A stretch of DNA of 15,392 bases from JBEKYD01 sp049509915 (GCA_049509915.1 JBEKZL010000234.1:1-15392); one strand, 5' to 3'. Shown: positions 6,129-13,125, counted from the first letter of the stretch. Program-made: numbers and translations. Notes: a model not told the origin generated them from the letters alone.

Positions 6129-7502
6129 ATGTCCGACGAAAAGACCGGCTTGACCCGCCGCGGATTTCTGCCCGCCACGGCGGCGGCTTTCACCATCGTT
6201 CCGCGCCACGTGCTGGGGGCCGGATACACCGCGCCTAGCGACAAGTTGAACATCGCCGCCGTGGGCGTGGGCGGCATGGGAAAGAACTATGTGAAGGGGT
6301 GCGCCAGCGAGAATATCGTGGCCATCGCCGACGTGGACCACGTCTTCGCGGCGCCCGTCTTCAAGACCTATCCCGGCGCCAAAGTCTACAAGGACTATCG
6401 CGTGATGTTCGAGAAGGAAAAGGGCATCGACGCGGTGATCGTGGGCACGCCCGATCACAGCCACGCTGTCGTGGCGGCCGCCGCGATCGCGCTGAAGAAG
6501 GGCGTCTACGTGGCCAAGCCCATGACGCGCACGGTGTTCGAGGCGCGCGAGTTGGCCAAGGCGGCACGGGAGCGGAAAGTGGCCACGCAGATGAGCGTGC
6601 AATCCACCTCCACGGACCCGGCGGTGACCACCGAGGAATGGGTGAAATCGGGCGTGATCGGCAAGGTGCGCGAGGTGCACGTGTGGACCGACCGTCCCGT
6701 TTGGCCGCAGGGCCTGGTGCGGCCCGCCGACAAGGCGGCGGCGCCCGCCTCGCTCGATTGGGATATCTGGCTGGGGCCCGCGCCGGTGCGGCCCTATCAC
6801 CCGCTGTATCACCCATTCAACTTCCGCGGCTGGTACGATTTCGGCACCGGCGCCCTGGGCGACATGGCGTGCCACACGTTCCACATCGTGGTGAAAGCCC
6901 TCGGCCTGGGCGCGCCGCTTAGCGTGAGCGCGGAAAGGACCGTGATCCGCGAAGCGCTCAAGAAGGGGGAAAAGCCCGATCCCGTCTGGGCCCGCTCCAG
7001 GCGCGCCAGCTATCCGGAAACCTTCGCGAGTTCCTCCATCGTCACCTGGGACTTCCCCGCGCGGGCCGAGCAGCCACCGGTTCGAATGAGCTGGTACGAC
7101 GGCGGCCTGCGCCCGCCACGCCCGCCGGAGCTCGCGCCGGACCGCGACCTGGGCACCGAAGGACTGCTGTTCGTGGGCGAGAAAGGGACGCTCTGGAGCG
7201 AGTTCTCCGGCGGCATCCGCTTTCTCTCCGACCGGCAGCAACAATCGCTCCCCGCGCCTCCCAAGACTCTGCCGCGCACCGCCGGCCATTACATGGAATG
7301 GGTGAACGCCTGCAAAGGCGGCGCGCCGGCCAACTGCAATTTCGAGTTCGCCGCGCCGCTCACCGAAATCGCCCTGCTCGGCGTGGTGGCGCAGCGCACC
7401 GGCAAATTCCTGCTGTGGGACGCCGAAGGAATGCGCTTCCCCAACGATGCGGCGGCGACCGAACTGCTCAAACCGGAGTACCGCCAGGGATGGTCGTTAT
7501 GA
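6129..7502 (+). CDS. Tat-exported Gfo/Idh/MocA-family oxidoreductase
   Basis: 457 residues. ATG 6129 is chosen because it places a twin-arginine signal (LTRRGFLPATAAAFTIVPRH, residues 8-27) at the N-terminus. The longer open frame upstream is derived from the inverted-repeat element. The Rossmann fold starts at IAAVGVGGMG (42-51). VIVGTPDHSHA (103-113) and AKPM (129-132, the family's EKP position) follow. The C-terminal domain carries DWDIWLGPAP (210-219), the Trp/Phe-rich block YHPFNFRGWYDFGTGALGD and DMACHTFH (245-252), whose His residues are likely catalytic. Such proteins use tightly bound NAD(P) to oxidise or reduce sugars, and periplasmic members are frequent in Acidobacteriota and Planctomycetota. 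Its stop overlaps the DUF1080 start (ATGA), so the two are translationally coupled. The substrate is unknown. Confidence 0.88.
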   Translation: MSDEKTGLTRRGFLPATAAAFTIVPRHVLGAGYTAPSDKLNIAAVGVGGMGKNYVKGCASENIVAIADVDHVFAAPVFKTYPGAKVYKDYRVMFEKEKGIDAVIVGTPDHSHAVVAAAAIALKKGVYVAKPMTRTVFEARELAKAARERKVATQMSVQSTSTDPAVTTEEWVKSGVIGKVREVHVWTDRPVWPQGLVRPADKAAAPASLDWDIWLGPAPVRPYHPLYHPFNFRGWYDFGTGALGDMACHTFHIVVKALGLGAPLSVSAERTVIREALKKGEKPDPVWARSRRASYPETFASSSIVTWDFPARAEQPPVRMSWYDGGLRPPRPPELAPDRDLGTEGLLFVGEKGTLWSEFSGGIRFLSDRQQQSLPAPPKTLPRTAGHYMEWVNACKGGAPANCNFEFAAPLTEIALLGVVAQRTGKFLLWDAEGMRFPNDAAATELLKPEYRQGWSL

Positions 7503-8149
7503 AAAAGTGGATTGCGATTCTGGCGCTGGCGGCGGCTCCGGCGTGGGCCGCCGAGAAGAAGCTCTTCGACGGAACGGGCATCGCCGGCTGGGTGCGCATG
7601 CCGAGGCACGAAGGCGTACCGGCCGGCCAGAAACCCGGCTTCGTGCTGCGGGACGGCCTGCTGGAGACCGTGCCGGACGCTCCGGAAGACGACCTTTGGT
7701 ACACCAGAGGGAAGATCGGCGACGCTACCCTGCGCGTGGTCTACAAATTCTCCGCGCCGGACGCGAATTCGGGCGTGTTCATTCGCATCCCTTACAAGCC
7801 GAAGTCCGAGGACGATGCCATCAACAAGGGCATCGAGGTGCAGATCCAGGACTCCGCCGACGATTACCACTGCACCGGAGTCTTGTACTCGATGACCAAG
7901 GCCATGGCGCGGCCATACAAGCCGGCCGGAGAGTGGAATACGCTGGAGATCGAGCTGCGCGGGCCGCGCACCATCGTCAAGCTGAACGGCGTGGTGGTGA
8001 CCGATTACGACGGCGTGTCGCCGGTGCCGCCCAAGAAGGGACAGTACGAGCCCGATCGCGGGCCGCGGCCGGACGAAGGCTACATCGCCATTCAGCACCA
8101 CGGTGGCGCACCGAACTTCTGGTTCAAGGAAATCACCCTGATTCAGTAG
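7499..8149 (+). CDS. Secreted DUF1080 protein (3-keto-disaccharide hydrolase family)
   Basis: 216 residues with a Sec signal peptide: MKKWIAILALAAAPAWA, cleavage likely before AEKK. The mature part starts with the DUF1080 hallmark LFDGTGIAGW (22-31). It continues with FVLRDGLLETVP, a concanavalin-like beta-sandwich core (FSAPDANSGVFIRIP and KGIEVQIQDS), WNTLEIELRGPRTIVKLNGV, and ends FWFKEITLIQ. DUF1080 proteins bind or hydrolyse glycosides, and some act on 3-keto sugars made by Gfo/Idh/MocA oxidoreductases. That makes the overlap with the preceding oxidoreductase functionally meaningful: oxidation at C3 followed by cleavage is a reasonable model. AGGGA at 7486-7490 precedes ATG 7499 with good spacing. 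ATG 7490 is a weaker alternative. Confidence 0.88.
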   Translation: MKKWIAILALAAAPAWAAEKKLFDGTGIAGWVRMPRHEGVPAGQKPGFVLRDGLLETVPDAPEDDLWYTRGKIGDATLRVVYKFSAPDANSGVFIRIPYKPKSEDDAINKGIEVQIQDSADDYHCTGVLYSMTKAMARPYKPAGEWNTLEIELRGPRTIVKLNGVVVTDYDGVSPVPPKKGQYEPDRGPRPDEGYIAIQHHGGAPNFWFKEITLIQ

Positions 8150-8214
8150 ACGCGCACGGCTAATTTGCGGAACATGGCCTGGGGGCGATCCGTATGTCAA
8201 CATGGAGGGCCCAA

Positions 8215-8538
8215 ATGTACTGCACCCAATGCGGCCTCGAATTGCGGGAGGTCGACCACTTCTGTTCGCGCTGCGGCCATAGAACGGCCCTGGAGGCGCC
8301 GATCGGCGGACCGCAACCGTTGATGCTCGACAAGAGTAACAAGAAGATTGCCGGCGTCTGCGCCGGATTCGCGAGGTCTTGCGAAGTCGATGTCACTCTG
8401 GTAAGAGTGCTCTGGCTTGTGCTTGCGTTCTGCACGGGAGTCGGTTTCATAGCCTATCTCGTAGCGTGGATCGCCATGCCCAGCGACGCCGGAGTTCGGG
8501 CCCGCCCGGTGATAGCCCGAGAACCGCAGACAAGTTAA
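8215..8538 (+). CDS. Zinc-ribbon plus PspC-domain membrane protein
   Basis: 107 residues. ATG 8215 is chosen because GGAGGG (8204-8209) sits 5 nt upstream; ATG 8194 would add seven residues containing that site. A zinc ribbon with Cys pairs C3-x2-C6 and C17-x2-C20 opens the protein. A PspC domain follows at about 38-90: LDKSNKKIAGVCAGFARSCE, then VDVTLVRVLWLVLAFCTGVG and IAYLVAWIAMP, giving one or two membrane segments. PspC proteins sense or transmit envelope stress. Zinc-ribbon/PspC fusions are common in Acidobacteriota and Firmicutes, but their roles are not well defined. It stands alone, 65 nt after the DUF1080 gene and on the same strand. Confidence 0.85.
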   Translation: MYCTQCGLELREVDHFCSRCGHRTALEAPIGGPQPLMLDKSNKKIAGVCAGFARSCEVDVTLVRVLWLVLAFCTGVGFIAYLVAWIAMPSDAGVRARPVIAREPQTS

Positions 8539-8568
8539 GAAGAAGCCGCCGGCTGCTGATAATCTGAG

Positions 8569-9789
8569 ATGGTGAGTGCGGGTTTGGCGAAGTACACCAT
8601 TTCGGAGTTATGGCCACATATTAAGCAACCGCTCCGTAACGGTCGCGGCTCGGAAACACGCGTAACCGAGCCGCGACCGTCAGGGAGCGGTTGCCAGGGA
8701 ATACGTTTCTGGTGGTGCGTGTTTTTCGCGGTCTCGGGGCTGTGGGCGCAGAGCGGGGAGAACGTTCTCCTGGTGGTGAACCGGCGCGACGCCGGCTCGC
8801 GGGAGATCGGCAACTACTACCGGCCTCGCCGCTCGGTCCCGGCGACGAACGTCTGTTCCCTGGATACAACCTCGGACGAGGAGATCGAGTGGGGGACCTA
8901 TGTGCGCGAGGTGGAGCAGCCGATTGCGCGATGCCTCGAACAGGGCGGGTTGAAGGAGAGCATCCTGTACATCGTGCTGACCCAGGGCGTGCCGCTGAAG
9001 GTAGACGGCAGCGGCGGGTCGATACGCGCGGCCGAGCACGCCTCGGTGGATTCCGAGCTGACGGTGCTCTACGGCAAGCTGCACGGGGCCGAAACGGTGC
9101 GCGCGGGAGGGATCCCGAACCCGTACTTTATGAAACGCGATATGCCGTTTCGCCATCCCGCGGTGCCGATCTACATGGTGACGCGGCTGGCGGCGTTCTC
9201 GGTGGCGGACGTCAAGGCGATGATCGACCGGGCGCTGACGGCGCGCAACCGGGGCAAGTTCGTGATCGACCTGAACGGTCCCAATAACTTCGACGGAAAC
9301 AATTGGCTGCGCGACGCCGCCATGCTGCTGCCCCGCGCCCGCCTGTTGCTCGATGAAACCGCCGGCCAGCCGCTGCACATTAAGGACGTCATCGCCTACG
9401 CCAGTTGGGGATCGAACGACGGGCGGATCGCGCGCCTGTTGGGCTACTCGTGGCTGCCGGGCGCGGTCGCCACCGAATTCGTCTCGACCAACGCACGCAC
9501 CTTCCGCCGTCCGCCGCCGGGATGGCTACCCACCACGTGGGAGGACCGGGCGCACTTTTTCGCCGGCACGCCGCAGACCCTCAGCGCGGATTACCTGTCC
9601 GAAGGCGCCACCGCCGTTACCGGCAATACCTATGAGCCGTACCTGACGGGCTGCGCGCGCCCCGATTACCTGCTTCCGGCTTATTATCAGGGGCGAAACC
9701 TGGCCGAGAGTTATTACATGTCGATCGCCTTGTTAAGCTGGCAGGGAGTGGTACTGGGAGATCCGCTCTGCTCGCTAGGGAGGCCATGA
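8569..9789 (+). CDS. TIGR03790-like secreted protein with a repeat-derived N-terminus
   Basis: The open frame gives 406 residues from ATG 8569. The family part begins at ENVLLVVNRRDAGSREIGNY (64-83) and continues with YRPRRSVPATNVCSLDT, SILYIVLTQGVPLKV, a central domain with VIDLNGPNNFDGNNW, AYASWGSNDGR, and the C-terminal YYMSIALLSWQGVVLGDPLC. This pattern matches the TIGR03790 family, whose function is unknown. Residues 19-42 are the translation of a 70-bp palindromic repeat and are probably not native. A signal-peptide-like stretch, RFWWCVFFAVSGLWA, starts right after the repeat, preceded in frame by ATA (8701). GTG 8719 is the only common start codon between repeat and domain. The true start is therefore unresolved. 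Probably exported. Confidence 0.72.
   Translation: MVSAGLAKYTISELWPHIKQPLRNGRGSETRVTEPRPSGSGCQGIRFWWCVFFAVSGLWAQSGENVLLVVNRRDAGSREIGNYYRPRRSVPATNVCSLDTTSDEEIEWGTYVREVEQPIARCLEQGGLKESILYIVLTQGVPLKVDGSGGSIRAAEHASVDSELTVLYGKLHGAETVRAGGIPNPYFMKRDMPFRHPAVPIYMVTRLAAFSVADVKAMIDRALTARNRGKFVIDLNGPNNFDGNNWLRDAAMLLPRARLLLDETAGQPLHIKDVIAYASWGSNDGRIARLLGYSWLPGAVATEFVSTNARTFRRPPPGWLPTTWEDRAHFFAGTPQTLSADYLSEGATAVTGNTYEPYLTGCARPDYLLPAYYQGRNLAESYYMSIALLSWQGVVLGDPLCSLGRP
8625..8694. repeat. 70-bp palindromic repeat inside the apparent N-terminal coding region
   Basis: Two 29-nt arms (8625-8653 and 8666-8694) are complementary except for two positions, with a 12-nt loop that itself contains ACGCGT. The arm has two blocks, GCAACCGCTC and ACGGTCGCGGCTCGG. 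Such long GC-rich palindromes are a typical dispersed intergenic repeat in acidobacterial genomes (general knowledge, not checked here). Here it is read through in frame by the TIGR03790-like ORF. Confidence 0.85.
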
Positions 9790-9813
9790 GAATGGATGCG
9801 GCACAAAACAAAT

Positions 9814-9885
9814 CCAGCCACAGATGAACACAGATGAATCCTTTCCTGTGCCTATCCGTGTTTATCTGTGTTCATCTGCGGCTGG
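9814..9885. repeat. Inverted repeat of the CCACAGATGAACACAGAT type
   Basis: Arms of 25 nt at 9814-9838 and 9861-9885 are complementary with two mismatches, separated by 22 nt. The core CACAGATGAACACAGAT is a widespread intergenic repeat motif in several bacterial phyla. It fills most of the 132-nt gap between the TIGR03790-like gene and the heptose kinase. It could form a long hairpin in mRNA, but has no T-tract typical of a terminator. Confidence 0.8.
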
Positions 9886-9921
9886 AATTCTTCACCCTGT
9901 AGGAATGGACAAGCCCTGACA

Positions 9922-10917
9922 ATGGACAAGAAACGAATTCGCGAAATCGCGCCGCGATTCGCCGGCCTCCGCCTGCTGGTGGTGGGCGACCTGATGCTGG
10001 ACGAGTTCATTTGGGGGAAAGTGTCGCGGATTTCGCCGGAGGCACCCGTGCCGGTGGTGGACGTGACTTCGGAATCCTACTATCCGGGCGGAGCGGCCAA
10101 TGTGGCGCGCAACCTGCGCGAATTCACCAGCCATGTGGCCGTGCTGGGGGCGGCCGGCGACGATGCGGCCGGCTCGAGGCTGGTGTCGCTGCTGGCCGGC
10201 TCCGGCATGGATACGGCCGGTGTGATGCGGCACGAGGGCTATTCCACCATCGTCAAGACCCGCGTCATCGCCCGCCACCAGCAGGTAGTGCGGGTGGATC
10301 GCGATTGCCGCATCCCGTCCGGAGGGCCGTGGGTGGAACGGGCCATTGAGTTTGTGGAGCGCGCCGCCGGCGATGTCGATGGGATCGTGGTGTCGGATTA
10401 CAACAAGGGTTTCGTGACCCAGGCCCTCGCGGATCGGGTTCTGGCGGCGGCGCAGCGTCACGGCAAGGTTCTGACGGTGGACCCGCATCCGCGCACGGCT
10501 CTCGAATGGAAAGGCGCCACGGCCATCAAACCGAACCGGAGCGAGGCTTTCCATGCCGCCGGCTTGCCGCCGTCCGACCCGGTCGAGCCGGCCGAGCGCG
10601 ACCTGGCCTTGCTCGAAGCCGGCCATCGGCTGCTGCAGCGCTGGCAGCCGCAAAACCTGGTGGTGACGCTGGGAGAACAGGGCATGATGCTGTTTCGCGC
10701 CGGCGAGCCATGTTACCACGTGCCCGCGTCCGCCCAGGATGTCTTCGATGTCTCCGGCGCGGGCGATACCGCGATTGCCCTCTTCACGCTGGGGTTGTGC
10801 GCCGGCGCCGACGCGCGCGAAGCTGCCGAACTAGCCAACCTGGCGAGCGGAATCGTGGTAGGAAAGCTCGGTACGGCGACGGTGAATCCGGTGGAACTGG
10901 AAGCGGCGCTGGGGTAG
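9922..10917 (+). CDS. hldA: D-glycero-beta-D-manno-heptose-7-phosphate kinase (HldA/RfaE1-like)
   Basis: 331 residues of the PfkB/ribokinase family, the length expected for a stand-alone HldA without the cytidylyltransferase domain of HldE. Key features are LLVVGDLMLDEFIWGKVSRI (18-37) and SPEAPVPVVDV (38-48), both characteristic of RfaE kinases; the first PfkB signature GGAANVARNL (56-65); DGIVVSDYNKGFVT (153-166); KPNRSEA (203-209); and the second signature DVSGAGDT (276-283) with catalytic Asp282. The end ELANLASGIVVGKLGTATV (303-321) is also RfaE-like. It phosphorylates heptose-7-phosphate at O-1 in the ADP-heptose pathway used for LPS core or glycoprotein glycans. ATG 9922 is preferred, though its Shine-Dalgarno is weak. 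No other heptose gene is nearby. The last codons lie within a direct repeat whose second copy is 3.5 kb downstream. Confidence 0.88.
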   Translation: MDKKRIREIAPRFAGLRLLVVGDLMLDEFIWGKVSRISPEAPVPVVDVTSESYYPGGAANVARNLREFTSHVAVLGAAGDDAAGSRLVSLLAGSGMDTAGVMRHEGYSTIVKTRVIARHQQVVRVDRDCRIPSGGPWVERAIEFVERAAGDVDGIVVSDYNKGFVTQALADRVLAAAQRHGKVLTVDPHPRTALEWKGATAIKPNRSEAFHAAGLPPSDPVEPAERDLALLEAGHRLLQRWQPQNLVVTLGEQGMMLFRAGEPCYHVPASAQDVFDVSGAGDTAIALFTLGLCAGADAREAAELANLASGIVVGKLGTATVNPVELEAALG

Positions 10918-11017
10918 AGGCTTGGGGTTGCGGCACTGTCAACGGCCGCCCACCTGCCCGGCGAGTAAATCGGCAATCGCAAGCCCCTGGCCGCTCGCTA
11001 TTTCCGAGTGGGGTGTC
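10905..11017. repeat. Direct repeat, left copy (113 bp), overlapping the 3' end of hldA
   Basis: Starts in the final codons of hldA (GGCGCTGGGGTAG) and runs into the intergenic region. It matches 14374-14482 in the same orientation, with one 4-nt gap and scattered substitutions. The first part forms a hairpin: GGCTTGGGGTTGC (10919-10931) against GCAATCGCAAGCC (10973-10985), with a G-U pair that becomes G-C in the other copy. A second small hairpin, CGCTCG / CGAGTG, lies at 10992-11010. Conservation of pairing suggests a structured element. Confidence 0.8.
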
Positions 11018-11031
11018 CGGGCGCAACCGGC

Positions 11032-11067
11032 CGACAGGCCGAAATGGAGGCCCCTGACAGCCTGTCG
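11032..11067. repeat. Inverted repeat upstream of the SIR2 gene
   Basis: CGACAGGC (11032-11039) and GCCTGTCG (11060-11067) form perfect 8-bp arms with a 20-nt spacer, about 50 nt before the SIR2 start. It could be an operator or simply a weak hairpin. No clear -35/-10 promoter is seen in 11018-11114. Confidence 0.35.
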
Positions 11068-11114
11068 CCCTCGCAGGAGCCCCGGCGCTGGCGGCTAAGG
11101 ATTATGCTGAGGGA

Positions 11115-12266
11115 GTGCGCGCTCGCTGTTCGCTTTTCATCCTCGGCGCCGGCTTTTCGCGACCAGCTGGTCTGCCTCTTGCGTCTGAATTATGGCAAGA
11201 GGTTCGGCACCGCGCGGAAAGAATGGCGGGTCGCGCCGAGAAGTTCAAAGAAGACCTCGATGCGTACCTAACCTTTCAGCGCGACTGTAACGGACGTGTG
11301 CTAGGCGCTGCCGACGTCGACTTCGAGGACTTCTTGGGCTTTCTGGACGTTGAGTTTTATCTGGACCTTCGAGGATCGCAGACCTGGAGCGATGACGGTA
11401 ACGAGACGCAGGTACTCGTGAAGACCCTGATCGCTCAGATCCTTACCGAGCGAACCCCACCGCCGACTGAGGTGCCGGAGGTTTATCGCAGGTTTGCGGA
11501 GGGACTGGAACCGCAGGATACCATCGTCACTTTCAACTACGACATACTTCTGGAACGGGCGCTAGACCTGATAAAAAAGCCGTTTCGGCTGTTTCCGCGC
11601 CGTTACCGATCCGTCCGCAGGGGAACCGCAGATGTTGATTCCTCACAGGAAGAGGTAAAGATCTTAAAGCTGCACGGATCGGTAGATTGGTTTGATAGGA
11701 AACGATACCGCCAACTCGAAGAAGCCCGCTCCGCTCAAGGATTTGGAAGCCCAGTCGATCCAATCTTCAACCGGAAGGACATTCGGGTTACATCGGTCGT
11801 GGATGGCCCGCGGCTCCCTGATGATCCACTGCAAGAAATGCACCGCGTTCTCAATGTCGAAGATCTGTACAAGGACCCGCCAATGTTCATCGCGACTCCA
11901 TGGTTGCTCAATCCCTCATCAATGAGGCTTCTATTCGCCGCACCAGTGAAGGAGTTTTGGGGCGAGATTGGCAGGGATGGGCTCGCGAATCTCGGAATGG
12001 CAATCGTCGGATATTCGTTGCCCCTTCACGACGATTATGCTCGCCAAGTTATTTACCGACTTGTGAAAAACTATCAGTCGCCGCATTGGCGCGAGGTGTT
12101 AGGACGCGCGAAAACGCCCCTCGTGCTCGTCGATTACCGCCAATCCGAGCCCGCGCTGAACACCCTAAGAGAGCGGTACCGCTTTGTCGACTGGAGCAAT
12201 CCGCGATGCTGCTTCGATGGATTCAATGACGACGTTTTGCCACTCCTGGTTTCACGGCAAGAATAG
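11115..12266 (+). CDS. Stand-alone SIR2-like domain protein, possible anti-phage NADase
   Basis: 383 residues from GTG 11115, the only plausible start that keeps the first motif. SIR2 Rossmann motifs appear in order: LFILGAGFSRPAGLP (7-21, nucleotide-binding GAGFS), TIVTFNYDILLERAL (136-150), KILKLHGSVDW (182-192) and GMAIVGYSLPLHDDYARQ (294-311). This arrangement is that of the SIR2_2/SIR2-like family, which in defence systems (for example ThsA, DSR, SIR2-HerA, SIR2-pAgo) degrades NAD+ to abort phage infection; Asn141 in TFNYD would be catalytic. No HerA, argonaute or SLOG partner is seen next to it. By eye it has more A/T-ending codons than its neighbours and lies between two direct repeats, both consistent with transfer. 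Family assignment is firm; a defence role is inference. Confidence 0.82.
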   Translation: MRARCSLFILGAGFSRPAGLPLASELWQEVRHRAERMAGRAEKFKEDLDAYLTFQRDCNGRVLGAADVDFEDFLGFLDVEFYLDLRGSQTWSDDGNETQVLVKTLIAQILTERTPPPTEVPEVYRRFAEGLEPQDTIVTFNYDILLERALDLIKKPFRLFPRRYRSVRRGTADVDSSQEEVKILKLHGSVDWFDRKRYRQLEEARSAQGFGSPVDPIFNRKDIRVTSVVDGPRLPDDPLQEMHRVLNVEDLYKDPPMFIATPWLLNPSSMRLLFAAPVKEFWGEIGRDGLANLGMAIVGYSLPLHDDYARQVIYRLVKNYQSPHWREVLGRAKTPLVLVDYRQSEPALNTLRERYRFVDWSNPRCCFDGFNDDVLPLLVSRQE

Positions 12267-12398
12267 TCACCGGCGAAATACAACCGTTAGATCAGTGCAG
12301 GCCGGGGCAGACATTCGGACGTGCTGAGCGCCAAGGGTAAGCCGAGCGTTTCGGAAAGCCTGTGCCAGTTTTGCGCGCATCGTTGCCGACTCTTCCAT
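12267..12398 (-). CDS. Doubtful small ORF (43 aa) after the 81-aa gene
   Basis: Minus-strand ORF from ATG 12398 to a stop at 12267. ATG 12398 lies 5 nt after the stop of the 81-residue gene, with AGGAG only 2 nt away. An internal ATG (residue 7) has GGAAGAG at better spacing. The peptide is basic, with AKLAQAFRNARLTLGAQ as a likely helix, and is not recognised. It may simply be non-coding; it is listed because it would complete a three-gene minus-strand transcript that converges on the SIR2 gene. Confidence 0.2.
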   Translation of the reverse strand: MEESATMRAKLAQAFRNARLTLGAQHVRMSAPACTDLTVVFRR

Positions 12399-12403
12399 AG
12401 CTC

Positions 12404-12649
12404 CTATTCGATTCGAGTCCCGAACGGCGCCATGCCCTTGGTTAGCACAGTCTTCGGAAACTCGCCGGAACCACAGAGCATGAATGAGCCGAAGTCCCTG
12501 TACCAATCGCCTTCGGGCGCCCAAGGGACGGCATTCACCCACTCCTGCAATCGGCGAAGATCCCGGAGAGAAATCTGACGCTGCTCTACGCGCGCAAGGA
12601 TGTGCTCCCAGACGGGCCGCGGCAGACTAGAGAAGCGGATCTTCGGCAA
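12404..12649 (-). CDS. Unrecognised 81-aa protein overlapping the RHH gene; toxin candidate
   Basis: 81 residues from TTG 12649. The frame opens only about ten codons earlier and has no ATG or GTG there, so translation is probably coupled to the preceding gene, which it overlaps by 23 nt. It contains an amphipathic helical N-terminus (VWEHILARVEQRQISLRDLRRL... region, 14-34), then WAPEGDWYRDFGSF (43-56) and a C-terminal stretch with SGEFPKTVLTKGMAPFG. No known toxin fold (RelE, MazF, HicA, PIN) is evident. The pairing with an RHH protein, small size and overlap suggest the second gene of a toxin-antitoxin-like unit, but the GDWY..FGSF/KT..TKGM pattern is not assigned to any function here. Confidence 0.6.
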   Translation of the reverse strand: MPKIRFSSLPRPVWEHILARVEQRQISLRDLRRLQEWVNAVPWAPEGDWYRDFGSFMLCGSGEFPKTVLTKGMAPFGTRIE

Positions 12650-12932
12650 TGGCGTCGGTCCCGAAGACTGCCCGGATCAGGTCCTTCCCCGCCTCGCTCT
12701 TGCGCTCGGGATCGGCCTCGGCCATGAACCGCCGATAAGTCACATTGAGGTTGGCGCGGGCTGCCGCTTCCGCCTCCACTCCTCGCTGCGCAAGAACGAC
12801 CAGGGCTCGGCTCATCGTGAGGTGCTTCTTCCTGGCCACACGCTCCACCTCGACTGCCAACCGCGCCGGCATGGTGACGCTCTGGCGGACGGATGGCGCC
12901 GTTCGAACTCGTGGCCTTGACGCCCTATTCAT
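12627..12932 (-). CDS. Ribbon-helix-helix (antitoxin-like) protein
   Basis: 101 residues from ATG 12932. The segment VRQSVTMPARLAVEVERVAR (15-34), followed by KKHLTMSRALVVLAQRGVEAE, has the strand-helix-helix pattern of MetJ/Arc/CopG-type DNA-binding proteins. The C-terminal part (LNVTYRRFMAEADPERKSEAGKDL region) is a likely partner-binding helix. AAGGG lies just upstream of the start with very short spacing. It is the first of two overlapping minus-strand genes. Role inferred: antitoxin and autorepressor for the 81-residue protein. The promoter is in 12933-12964, immediately next to the stray hldA fragment; a TATGGT-like box on the plus strand around 12940 is the only hint of a core element. 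Confidence 0.65.
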   Translation of the reverse strand: MNRASRPRVRTAPSVRQSVTMPARLAVEVERVARKKHLTMSRALVVLAQRGVEAEAAARANLNVTYRRFMAEADPERKSEAGKDLIRAVFGTDAIAEDPLL

Positions 12933-12964
12933 GCCCTTATGGTATCAAACGAACCAGGCTGGTG

Positions 12965-12992
12965 GCCGAACTGGCCAACCTGGCGAGCGGAA
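12965..12992 (+). repeat. 28-nt fragment identical to part of hldA
   Basis: Bases 12965-12992 match hldA bases 10825-10852 at 27 of 28 positions and in the same orientation; they encode the ELANLASG motif in hldA. The similarity ends abruptly on both sides. Together with the hldA 3'-terminal repeat at 14374 it looks like remains of a second hldA 3' end, split by about 1.4 kb. The following 130 nt (12993-13125) hold no recognisable gene. Confidence 0.7.
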
Positions 12993-13125
12993 GCCAACGC
13001 CGGGGATCCACGTATGCGTGCGAACTGACGCGTTGGCGGAGCGGGAGCTTGTCACACCTCACACGTTTCCGTGGCCGCGAAGCCCCGACCGGCCGTGAGG
13101 CATTCGCTATCCTGAAAGCGGGGTA

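Noticed and set aside
6111..7289. 392-codon open frame on the minus strand
   Set aside because: Antisense of the Gfo/Idh/MocA gene; His/Arg/Gly-rich without recognisable motifs.
12267..12542. 91-codon minus-strand frame
   Set aside because: Its upstream half overlaps the 81-aa gene in another frame and has no motif; only the last 43 codons, outside that gene, were kept as a doubtful ORF.
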